From Actinomadura physcomitrii (GTDB lineage: Bacteria; Actinomycetota; Actinomycetes; Streptosporangiales; Streptosporangiaceae): a DNA stretch of 64,000 nucleotides. Below are positions 50,096-56,978 of the stretch, piece by piece. The stretch's first letter is position 1, and each line of letters begins with the position of its first letter. A program made the position numbers and the translations under genes. The notes beneath the pieces are model-generated. The model did no database searches. It was given only the letters and a program-made list of their open reading frames with translations, and was not told where the DNA came from. The DNA lies in assembly GCF_008923205.2 (NCBI RefSeq), contig NZ_WBMS02000034.1, positions 44,308-108,307 on the forward strand, given 5' to 3'.

Positions 50096-50911
50096 ATGCC
50101 GTCAGAGCCCGAACCCGCGACCCCCGAGGAGCCCGAGGACCCCGGGACGGACGAGCCCGCGGCCCCGCCCGTCCGGCCGGACGCCGAGCCGATGGTCGTC
50201 GTCGACCGGCTGCACGTCACCTACCGCGTGCTCGGCGCCGAGACCGGCTCCGGCTCCTCCCGCGTGCGCCGGGCGCTGCGCCGGAGCAGGCCCCGGCCGC
50301 GCGAGGTGCACGCCCTGCGCGGCGTCTCGTTCGTCCTGCACCGCGGCGAGGCGGTCGGCGTGATCGGCTCGAACGGCTCCGGCAAGACGACCCTGCTGCG
50401 CAGCATCGCCGGCCTGCTGCCCGGCGACCGCGGGCAGGTCTTCACTTGCGGGCAGCCCGTCCTCCTCGGCGTGAACGCCGCGCTCATGAACGACCTCACC
50501 GGCGAGCGCAACATCGTCCTCGGCTGCCTCGCCATGGGCATGCCGCCGCGCGAGGTCCGGGAGAAGTACGCCGACGTCGTGGAGTTCTCCGGGCTCGGCA
50601 AGTTCGTCGACATGCCGATGAAGACGTACTCGACCGGCATGGCGCAGCGCCTCCGGTTCGCCATCGCGACCGCGCAGACCAGCGAGATCCTGATGATCGA
50701 CGAGGCGCTCGCCACCGGCGACGCCCGCTTCCGCCGGCGCAGCGAGGACCGGCTGAAGGAGCTGCGCGACGAGGCCGCGACCGTCGTCCTCGTCAGCCAC
50801 AGCCTCGGCACCATCGAGGAGACCTGCGACCGGGCGATCTGGCTCGACCACGGCCGCGTCCGCATGGACGGCCCCGCGCCCGAGGTCGTCGCCGCCTACC
50901 GCGGGGACTGA
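50096..50911 (+). CDS. TagH/Wzt-type ABC ATPase for polysaccharide export, without permease nearby
   Basis: This 271-residue ATPase has an acidic Pro-rich N-terminal extension of about 30 residues, then LRGVSFVLHRGEAVGVIGSN and Walker A GSNGSGKTTLL. NDLTGERNIVLGCLAMGM is typical of TagH/Wzt, signature YSTGMAQRLRFAIA and Walker B ILMIDEALATGD follow, with VLVSHSLGTIEETCDRAIWL at the switch. It should energise export of a teichoic-acid-like or O-antigen polymer. No TagG/Wzm permease is adjacent. Confidence 0.88.
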   Translation: MPSEPEPATPEEPEDPGTDEPAAPPVRPDAEPMVVVDRLHVTYRVLGAETGSGSSRVRRALRRSRPRPREVHALRGVSFVLHRGEAVGVIGSNGSGKTTLLRSIAGLLPGDRGQVFTCGQPVLLGVNAALMNDLTGERNIVLGCLAMGMPPREVREKYADVVEFSGLGKFVDMPMKTYSTGMAQRLRFAIATAQTSEILMIDEALATGDARFRRRSEDRLKELRDEAATVVLVSHSLGTIEETCDRAIWLDHGRVRMDGPAPEVVAAYRGD

Positions 50912-51226
50912 GCGTCGGCTCCCGCCGGCGGGCGCCTAGCATGTTCGCCGCTTCACGGCAAGTGGCCGCGGGCATCATCGACCTCGCGGTTCTTGTGCTT
51001 TTTGCACCTATTCGATTGGCCGATGTTGTGGCTGTGCATAAGTGTCGCAGCGGGTTTTCATAAGCCATCCAAGAATTGTCAAAAAGGGTCTAGTTCGCTG
51101 TTGACCAGTCGACTAAATCTGCTTACATTCATTGTGGAGCGCGTTCCCGAGAAGACGGGCGTCGTGTCGAGTCGGACAAGACTCCTGCCCCCCGCCCCCC
51201 ACCCCCAATTCTCTGGAGGAACCTGC
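50912..51226. other. 315-bp intergenic region with promoter
   Basis: The region is A/T-rich between about 50985 and 51130, unlike the rest of the window, and holds the TTGACC/TACATT promoter of the secreted protein. A 40-codon frame at 50941-51063 has no ribosome-binding site and loses coding character, so I do not call it. Confidence 0.6.
51101..51129 (+). promoter_or_regulatory. strong promoter of small secreted protein
   Basis: TTGACC (51101-51106), 17 bp, TACATT (51124-51129), with an A/T-rich upstream stretch. It predicts a 5' leader of about 90 bases before ATG 51227. Confidence 0.7.
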
Positions 51227-51694
51227 ATGAGACCCCGCATGCTCCTTGCCGGGTTCGGCATCGCCGCGGTCACCGCCGGCTTCACCACGGCCACCGCGCA
51301 CGCCGCCGCCCCCGGAACGGTCGACGGCACCCTCGCCGCTCTCGGCTACTCCTGCGGCTTCACCGCCGCCACCAGCGACACCCCGCCGAACACGCTGACC
51401 ATCGACCAGAGCACGGTCGTCCCGGACTGTGGCGGCGGCGTCCAGCTGACCCTCGGCAACTCGCCGACCTTCACCTTCGACGACACCGCCGGCACCGCGT
51501 CGGCCGCGGAGATCGATCTCAGCGGCGGCGCGCTCGGCATCACCTGCACCTACCAGGTGAGCGACGCCACGCTCACCCGCAGCGGAACGACGCGCACCTA
51601 CAACGGCGGCCCCTTCACCGCCACCAAGACCGCGGGCAGCGGCCTGTGCCCGGCCACCACCTCGGTGGACACCGCGACCTTCGATTTCCACTGA
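51227..51694 (+). CDS. small secreted protein, unknown function
   Basis: This 155-residue protein has a clear signal peptide (MRPRMLLAGFGIAAVTAGFT, cleavage after TAHA). The beta-rich mature part contains Cys in GYSCGF, VVPDCGGG, GITCTYQ and GLCPATT, four in all, so two disulphides are likely. CTCTGGAGGA lies 6 bp before the ATG. A near-consensus promoter and long leader suggest abundant expression. No family recognised; an extracellular structural or inhibitor role is possible. Confidence 0.8.
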   Translation: MRPRMLLAGFGIAAVTAGFTTATAHAAAPGTVDGTLAALGYSCGFTAATSDTPPNTLTIDQSTVVPDCGGGVQLTLGNSPTFTFDDTAGTASAAEIDLSGGALGITCTYQVSDATLTRSGTTRTYNGGPFTATKTAGSGLCPATTSVDTATFDFH

Positions 51695-51734
51695 TCCTCC
51701 GACACTGATTCCCGAACGGCCGCGCGCCGGGAAA

Positions 51735-51768
51735 CGGGCGGGGCTCCCGCGAATGGGAGTCCCGCCCG
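51735..51768. terminator. bidirectional hairpin terminator
   Basis: CGGGCGGGGCTCCC (51735-51748) pairs with GGGAGTCCCGCCCG (51755-51768) with one G-T pair and a 6-base loop, between the secreted-protein gene and the convergent oxidase-like operon. Confidence 0.7.
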
Positions 51769-51804
51769 TGCCCGCGTTCAATCGGCGCGCATCGCCAGGC
51801 CCCG

Positions 51805-52110
51805 TCAGATCAGGTAAATGACCAGCAGGGCCGACCAGAGGACGGCGAGCCATCCGTCAGTCGCGAACCGCAGCCAGCGGGGCGCGTGGCGGACCTCCAT
51901 GAAGCAGCGGAGGACCAGGCGGCATTTGACGAGGCCGAGCACCACGATGGCGGCGACGAGCTCGTCGCCCAGCGCCGTCGCGGACTGGGATTCGCCGGGA
52001 GAAAGGAACCGGGCGAGGACGGTCGCGGCCGTCAGTGCGGCCCAGGCGGCGAAGACGGTCCGCCTGTCCTTCCTCAGGAGCCGGTCGTCGGGTGCGCTCA
52101 CGCGGGTCAC
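51805..52110 (-). CDS. cytochrome c oxidase subunit IV/NorF-like membrane protein
   Basis: This 101-residue protein has three membrane spans (TVFAAWAALTAATVLARFL, LGDELVAAIVVLGLVKCRLV and WLAVLWSALLVIYLI). It matches the COX4_pro/NorF family: the LVKCRLVLRCFMEVRHAPRW segment with the FMEVR motif is typical. It is the last gene of the four-gene operon. GTG 52110 overlaps the CoxIII-like stop by 4 bp. It usually assists assembly of a haem-copper oxidase. Confidence 0.75.
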   Translation of the reverse strand: MTRVSAPDDRLLRKDRRTVFAAWAALTAATVLARFLSPGESQSATALGDELVAAIVVLGLVKCRLVLRCFMEVRHAPRWLRFATDGWLAVLWSALLVIYLI

Positions 52111-52697
52111 CTCATCAGGTAGAGCAGGGCGAAGATGACGACCCACAGCAGGTCGACCATGTGCCAGAACAGGACGCACTGCTCGACGATCGCGGGCCGC
52201 CGCCTGCGGGGATTCCGCAGCTCGCGGCCCGCGACGCCCAGGACGAGCAGGCCGAGCGCCAGGTGGACGAGGTGGACGCCGGTGAGGACGAAGTAGAAGC
52301 TGTAGAACTCGTCGTGGATCGTGTGGCCGTGGCTGATCTCGGCGTGCCACTCGTAAGCCTTGATCAGGGTGAACAGCACGCCGCACGCGCCGGTGGCCAG
52401 CAGCAGCCGCTGGGCCTGCCGCGACGCCCCCTCCCGGACGGCGAGCACGGCGAGGGCGGCGAACAGCGAACTGGTGAGCAGGACGACGGTGTTGACGACG
52501 CCGACGTCGATGTCCAGATGCCGCTGGGAGGCGGTGAACTCGTCTGCCGACATGGCGCGGAAGACCATGTAGGTCACGAAGTAGCAGCCGAAGATGAACA
52601 GGTCGCCGAGGATCATCACCCACATGTCGGCGTCGCCGGGCAGGCGCCGTTCGCGGGCCGGAGGGCGGGGGCGCGCCGTGGTGCCGGGGGCGGTCAT
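52107..52697 (-). CDS. cytochrome c oxidase subunit III/NorE-like protein
   Basis: This 196-residue protein has five membrane spans and typical CoxIII features: DMWVMILGDLFIFGCYFVTY (first helix with E-x-x-x-F variant), LIKAYEWHAEISHGHTIHDE and FYFVLTGVHLVHLALGLLVL, with WHMVDLLWVVIFALLYLMR at the end. NorE in nitric-oxide reductase clusters has the same form. The ATG overlaps the stop of the upstream membrane gene (ATGA). No subunit I or II is encoded nearby, so it may serve an unusual oxidase or another membrane enzyme. Confidence 0.85.
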   Translation of the reverse strand: MTAPGTTARPRPPARERRLPGDADMWVMILGDLFIFGCYFVTYMVFRAMSADEFTASQRHLDIDVGVVNTVVLLTSSLFAALAVLAVREGASRQAQRLLLATGACGVLFTLIKAYEWHAEISHGHTIHDEFYSFYFVLTGVHLVHLALGLLVLGVAGRELRNPRRRRPAIVEQCVLFWHMVDLLWVVIFALLYLMR

Positions 52698-53473
52698 CGG
52701 GCGCCCTCCGCCTCGTAGAGGGCGGGGGTGTGCGCGCTCTCGCGGCCGGCGGCCTTGCGGAGCAGCACCAGCAGGCACGCGACCCACAGGCCGAAGATGG
52801 CGATGGCGATGTAGAGGGTGATCATGCCGTTCCAGGCGAAGGCGCCGGCATGGTGGACCCACATCTGGCTGGCGAGGATCTCGGTGACGATCTGCCAGAC
52901 GGTGACGTAGCCGAACCACTTGGGGAAGATGCGGTTGCGGTCGTAGAAGACGGCGATGGCCAGGACGGTGTACGCGGCCGTGAAGCAGCCGAGGGACCCG
53001 TTGTACGACAGCATGCCCAGGTCGTAGAGCAGGTACAGGATGTCGGGAGAGCGGTCGGGGCGGAACGTCGCGGTGAGCCAGCAGACCAGCAGCACCTGGA
53101 ACCCGGGGACGGCGCCGACGCCCATCGTGGCGATGTAGGCGTAGGCGAGCATCTTGCCGGACGACATCCGCTTCATGAAGTAGCCGATGATGCCGTTGGA
53201 GATCGCGGCGCCTCCGGCGATCACCAGCAGGAACACGAAGCCGATCTGGATGCCCAGGTGGTGCTGGTACAACCAGGCCGCGGCCTGCGCCCGGGTGACG
53301 TCCGGGCGGGGCGGCGGGGTGGCGCGCCCCAGCAGGCATATCCCGACCGACAGGGCGGTGTAGAAGACGGTGAAGGCCCAGTAGACGAGCCGGACCTCCC
53401 GCTTGCCCGCGCGCTTCGGCTCTCCGAACTCCTCGGCGCCCTCGTCGGCGGGAGCGGCGTCGGTGTCCGTCAT
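52694..53473 (-). CDS. polytopic membrane protein, paralog of next gene (copy 2)
   Basis: This 259-residue protein has about six membrane helices. The central part (FRPDRSPDILYLLYDLGMLS, then LAIAVFYDRNRIFPKWFGYV, then a conserved HH in QMWVHHAGAFAWNGMITLY) lines up with the neighbouring 246-residue protein. GTGA/ATGA overlaps join it to the flanking genes. I cannot name the family; it is not a subunit I (no haem-copper His pattern). Confidence 0.7.
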   Translation of the reverse strand: MTDTDAAPADEGAEEFGEPKRAGKREVRLVYWAFTVFYTALSVGICLLGRATPPPRPDVTRAQAAAWLYQHHLGIQIGFVFLLVIAGGAAISNGIIGYFMKRMSSGKMLAYAYIATMGVGAVPGFQVLLVCWLTATFRPDRSPDILYLLYDLGMLSYNGSLGCFTAAYTVLAIAVFYDRNRIFPKWFGYVTVWQIVTEILASQMWVHHAGAFAWNGMITLYIAIAIFGLWVACLLVLLRKAAGRESAHTPALYEAEGAR

Positions 53474-54210
53474 GACGCCCGCCCCTCCTGTTCGGCCTGG
53501 CGCCGGAGGGCGGCGCGCAGGACGAAGAACATCACCGCGGCGAACAGCGCGAAGGCGCCGTTGCGCAGCCAGAACGACACCAGCCCGTCCCAGGCCAGGG
53601 GACCGTGGCGGAACACCGCCGCGCCCGCCGACGGCGCCATCGCCAGTGCGGTCAGCAGCGCGTAGTGCCCCACCCACCGCGGGAAGACCGGCGCCCTGCG
53701 GTCGTCGGCGTAGACGGCCAGGGCAAGCAGGACGAACTGGGCGACCAGCATGCCGATCGGGGCGATGAAGAAGATCCAGCCGAGGTCGTTGAGCAGCTGG
53801 ATCAGGTCGTCTCCCCGGTCCGGCCGGAAGGCCGCCGCGGCGAAGAAGATGTCCGACAGCGCGAACAGCGTCGCCCCGGCGACGACGGCGGTGAGGTAGG
53901 AGAAGGCGTAGATGTGGCTCTCGCTGCGCATCCGCTGCATCTGCACCATGATCAGGACGAAGAACGGGACGATCAGGATGCCGAACAGGTTGAAGCCGAC
54001 CATGCTGAGCTGGATCAGCGCGGTGTCGTCCCGGTAGAACGCCCCGACCTCGGCCGCGCTCATGTCCGGCGACATGGGCGGGAAGAAGCCGGGGAAGGCG
54101 GCGAACAGCACCAGCAGGACGAGCGCCAGTACGGGCGCGGACCACAGGACCACCTGCTGGGCCCGCAGAGCGGAGGCGGACGCCTCCTGTTCCTCGGTGA
54201 GGACCTGCAT
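53470..54210 (-). CDS. polytopic membrane protein, paralog of next gene (copy 1, first in operon)
   Basis: This 246-residue protein has about six membrane helices. FRPDRGDDLIQLLNDLGWIF, LALAVYADDRRAPVFPRWVG and FRHGPLAWDGLVSFWLRNG align with copy 2, showing that the two arose by duplication. ATG 54210 is overlapped by nothing upstream; the divergent TetR gene lies 126 bp away. Function unknown; the association with CoxIII/CoxIV-like proteins suggests a membrane redox complex. Confidence 0.7.
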   Translation of the reverse strand: MQVLTEEQEASASALRAQQVVLWSAPVLALVLLVLFAAFPGFFPPMSPDMSAAEVGAFYRDDTALIQLSMVGFNLFGILIVPFFVLIMVQMQRMRSESHIYAFSYLTAVVAGATLFALSDIFFAAAAFRPDRGDDLIQLLNDLGWIFFIAPIGMLVAQFVLLALAVYADDRRAPVFPRWVGHYALLTALAMAPSAGAAVFRHGPLAWDGLVSFWLRNGAFALFAAVMFFVLRAALRRQAEQEGRAS

Positions 54211-54235
54211 GCGCTTCCTCTCCCTCGCCGGATCT

Positions 54236-54309
54236 GGAAAGCAGGTTCTCTCTCTAAGGAAAGCAGCCTGCCGTAGCTGGAGCATGCCCGCTTTCCTGAC
54301 GGTAGTCAA
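54236..54309. promoter_or_regulatory. operator/promoter region of the oxidase-like operon
   Basis: GGAAAGCAG occurs at 54236 and 54258 and in inverse form (CGCTTTCCTG) at 54290-54299, so three copies of one motif are present. A minus-strand TTGACT (54309-54304) and CATGCT (54286-54281), 17 bp apart, could be the promoter. The motif is a candidate TetR site. Confidence 0.5.
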
Positions 54310-54336
54310 TAATCGTGCTGCGGTAAGATCCTTGCC

Positions 54337-54975
54337 ATGGCGCATGTCCCGCACGGACCGAAGGATGACCATGGTCAGAAAAGGGCCGTCCCGGTGCGCG
54401 CCCGTTCGCATGCAAGCCGGGACGCGATCGTCCAGAGCGCGCTGGCCCTGTGGCGCACCAAGGGCTTCGCCGAGACCACCGTCACCGACATCTGCAAGGC
54501 CGCCGGCGTCTCCAAGGCGCTGTTCTACGTGTACTTCGCCCGCAAGGAGGACGTGCTCGCGGAGCTCGAGGTGTTCACCATGCGCGACGCGCACCTCGCC
54601 GCCGGCGCCGTCGCGTCCGGCCCCTACACGCTCGCCGATCTGATCGAGGCCGTCGTCGGGGTCCTGGAGCGCACCATGCGCCGCTACCCGCCGGAGCTGG
54701 TCTTCGAGACCGTCATCGAGACCTACCGCTTCGAGCGGCGCGCGCTGGCCGACGGCGCGACCGACGCCGACCTCGCCTTCCTCTTCCTCGAGCCCTTCCG
54801 GCAGGCGCACCGCGACGGCAGGCTCCCGGCGGACGCGGACGTCGCGCGGACCGCGCGCGTCGCCCAGCTGCTCGTCGCCGACGGCATCAGGGACTGGGCC
54901 GCCGCCGGCTTCACCGACCGACCCCTGGCCGGCCCCCTCGCCCGGGAGATCAGCGCACTGATCGGCGGCCGCTGA
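54337..54975 (+). CDS. TetR-family regulator of the oxidase-like operon
   Basis: This 212-residue protein has an HTH at about residues 30-75 (DAIVQSALALWRTKGFAETT, VTDICKAAGVSKALFYVYFA) and an all-helical ligand domain. It is divergent from the membrane operon with three copies of a GGAAAGCAG-like motif between them, which makes it the likely repressor. A perfect-stem terminator follows it. Confidence 0.88.
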   Translation: MAHVPHGPKDDHGQKRAVPVRARSHASRDAIVQSALALWRTKGFAETTVTDICKAAGVSKALFYVYFARKEDVLAELEVFTMRDAHLAAGAVASGPYTLADLIEAVVGVLERTMRRYPPELVFETVIETYRFERRALADGATDADLAFLFLEPFRQAHRDGRLPADADVARTARVAQLLVADGIRDWAAAGFTDRPLAGPLAREISALIGGR

Positions 54976-54982
54976 GCCGCGC

Positions 54983-55019
54983 CGTCCCTCCAGGAGCGGT
55001 GTCCGCTCCTGGAGGGACG
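54983..55019. terminator. bidirectional terminator, 17-bp perfect stem
   Basis: CGTCCCTCCAGGAGCGG (54983-54999) pairs perfectly with 55003-55019 around a TGT loop, between the TetR gene and the convergent M1 peptidase gene. Confidence 0.8.
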
Positions 55020-55026
55020 TCTCCCG

Positions 55027-56892
55027 TCAGCCTTCTATGCGGTGCTGGGTCCAGAACGAGGTGAGGTCGGTGGACGTGGCGGCCTGGGCGGCCTTCTTGA
55101 ACTCGGCGGTGGCAGAGATGCCGTACCAGTGGCTCTGGGCGTAGGTCTTGAGGAGGTTCGCCATGGCGGAGTCACCGATCACGCGCCGCAGGTCGTGCAG
55201 AGCGCACTTGCCGTAGTTGTAGACGACGGTGGAGTAGCGGGACGAGTGCGCGTCCCAGTACGCCATCGAGTTCGTGATCTTCTCCTCGGACGACGCCCAC
55301 GACACGCTGTTCCAGCAGCCCGCGCCGGTGATGCCCCGGTACAGGTCGGTGGCGTAGTCGGCGAACGCCTCGTCCAGCCAGGGATGGTCGTACTCGTCGT
55401 CGCCGACGATGCCGTACCACCACTGGTGCGCCAGCTCGTGCGGGAGCGCGACGTTGCTGACCAGGTCGAGGACGAACCCCGGGTACTCCATGCCGCCGAA
55501 CCAGAAGTCGTTGTCGAGGATCGCGTCGACCTCCCCGTACGGGTAGGCGCCGAAGCGGCCGGAGTGCGCGTCGATCGCGTCGGTGGCGAGCGACAGCATC
55601 TGCTGGGCGCTGGACTGGCTGATGCCGCTCACCCAGTACATGTTCACCTTGACGCCGTCCGGCGAGGTGGCGGAGATCTTGGAGAACGGGCCGGCGCCCC
55701 AGGCGAACTCGCGGACGTGGGTCGCGGTCGCGGTGGTGACCGTCCGGCCGGACGAGCCGGGCGTGTCGACCGAGGTGCCGGTGGCGGGGACGGAAAGCGA
55801 GCTGGGGTGGTCGAGCGTCACCTTGTAGTCGCTCGCGAGGCCGTAGAACGACTCCCCGTTGTTGGTGTACGGGTCGAGGTGCCAGCCGTCGCCGTCGTGG
55901 ACGGCGAGGACCGGCAGCGCGTTGCCGAGGAAGTTGTACGGCCCGTCGTGCCCGAACCGGTCGGCGCCGGACGGCACCGCGATGGCGAGGTCGAACGCGA
56001 CGGTCGCGCTCTGCCCCTGCGGCAGCGGGTCCGGCAGCGTCACCTTCATGGCGGTGCAGCCGACCGAGAGGGCGGACGCGGTGCCGCCGGTCACGTTCGT
56101 GACGGTGATGGGGGTGCTGGACGGGCAGCTGCCGTGGGCGTTGTCCCACAGCCGCAGGTAGACCTCCGACAGCGGGGCGGAGTCGGTGTTGGTGAACGCG
56201 ACCGACTCGTGGCCCTGCCAGTTGGCGCCGGACGCGTCGCTGGTGAGGTCGACGGTGTAGGACTGCGCGTCGGGCGTGCGGGTGCCGTCGCCGGTGGGCG
56301 GGGGCGTCGTGCCGCCGGACACGTCGAGGGCGACGTCGTCGAGGACGAAGCTGGTCTGGGCGCCGGAGTCCTCGGTTCCGCCGAAGGCGAGCGTGACGGT
56401 CTTGCCCGCGTAGGCGGACGCGTCGACGCTCTTCTTCACGTAGCCGGAGGCGGCGTCGAGGTTGGTGTAGGTGGCGACGGTGTCGCCGCCCATCGTCACG
56501 GTGAGCTTGTCGTAGGCGGTGCCGGGCGACTCGTCGGTGTCGATGTGCAGGTAGAACGACAGCGTCGCGGTGCAGCCGGCGGGCAGCGTCACGGACTGCG
56601 ACGCGGTGTCGGTGTGGGACGAGCCGTAGCCGTCGAGCCAGGCGAAGTGGGTGCCGGAGTGGGCGCTCTCACCGCTGCCGTTGGCCGAGACGACGCCGGA
56701 CGTGGTCGTCCACGGCGAGGTGCCGTTCTCGAACCCGCCGTTGGAGACGACCTGGGCCGAGGAGCAGTCGGTCGTGGTGGTGGCCTGCGCGGGCGCGATG
56801 GTGGCCCGCGCGGGCGCGATCGCCGTGACCAGGCCGGCCGCCGCGGCCGCCACGGCGGTGGCGGCGGCCAGGAGTCCGCGTCTGCTGCTCAT
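55027..56892 (-). CDS. secreted M1-family zinc metallopeptidase with N-terminal binding domain
   Basis: This 621-residue exported protein has a signal peptide to about residue 38, a beta-sandwich binding-type domain (about 43-193) and a Thr/Pro linker. The M1 peptidase has GGMEYPG at 466-472 (substrate site, usually GxMEN) and zinc site HELAHQWW (485-492) with Glu508 in WLDEAFADYA. Tyr in VVYNYGKCALHDL may be catalytic. The binding domain is almost the same as the C-terminal domain of the M4 peptidase gene next door. Confidence 0.9.
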   Translation of the reverse strand: MSSRRGLLAAATAVAAAAAGLVTAIAPARATIAPAQATTTTDCSSAQVVSNGGFENGTSPWTTTSGVVSANGSGESAHSGTHFAWLDGYGSSHTDTASQSVTLPAGCTATLSFYLHIDTDESPGTAYDKLTVTMGGDTVATYTNLDAASGYVKKSVDASAYAGKTVTLAFGGTEDSGAQTSFVLDDVALDVSGGTTPPPTGDGTRTPDAQSYTVDLTSDASGANWQGHESVAFTNTDSAPLSEVYLRLWDNAHGSCPSSTPITVTNVTGGTASALSVGCTAMKVTLPDPLPQGQSATVAFDLAIAVPSGADRFGHDGPYNFLGNALPVLAVHDGDGWHLDPYTNNGESFYGLASDYKVTLDHPSSLSVPATGTSVDTPGSSGRTVTTATATHVREFAWGAGPFSKISATSPDGVKVNMYWVSGISQSSAQQMLSLATDAIDAHSGRFGAYPYGEVDAILDNDFWFGGMEYPGFVLDLVSNVALPHELAHQWWYGIVGDDEYDHPWLDEAFADYATDLYRGITGAGCWNSVSWASSEEKITNSMAYWDAHSSRYSTVVYNYGKCALHDLRRVIGDSAMANLLKTYAQSHWYGISATAEFKKAAQAATSTDLTSFWTQHRIEG

Positions 56893-56913
56893 TGGGAAAC
56901 TCCTTGCTCATGA

Positions 56914-56951
56914 CTGTCGCCGGCCCCCCGAGCGGAGGGGACCGGCGACAG
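56914..56951 (-). terminator. terminator of M4 peptidase gene
   Basis: CTGTCGCCGGCCCC (56914-56927) pairs with GGGGACCGGCGACAG (56937-56951) with one bulged base. It lies between the M4 stop and the M1 start, both on the minus strand, so the two genes can be transcribed separately. Confidence 0.65.
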
Positions 56952-56978
56952 AGCGGGGGGGGGTGGGGGGTTACCGGG

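Noticed and set aside
50941..51063. 40-codon plus-strand ORF before the secreted protein
   Set aside because: No ribosome-binding site, and its second half lies in the A/T-rich promoter island.
56954..56970. G-rich run after the M4 peptidase stop
   Set aside because: Interrupted by T and shorter than the 2703-2736 tract; probably ordinary high-GC sequence.
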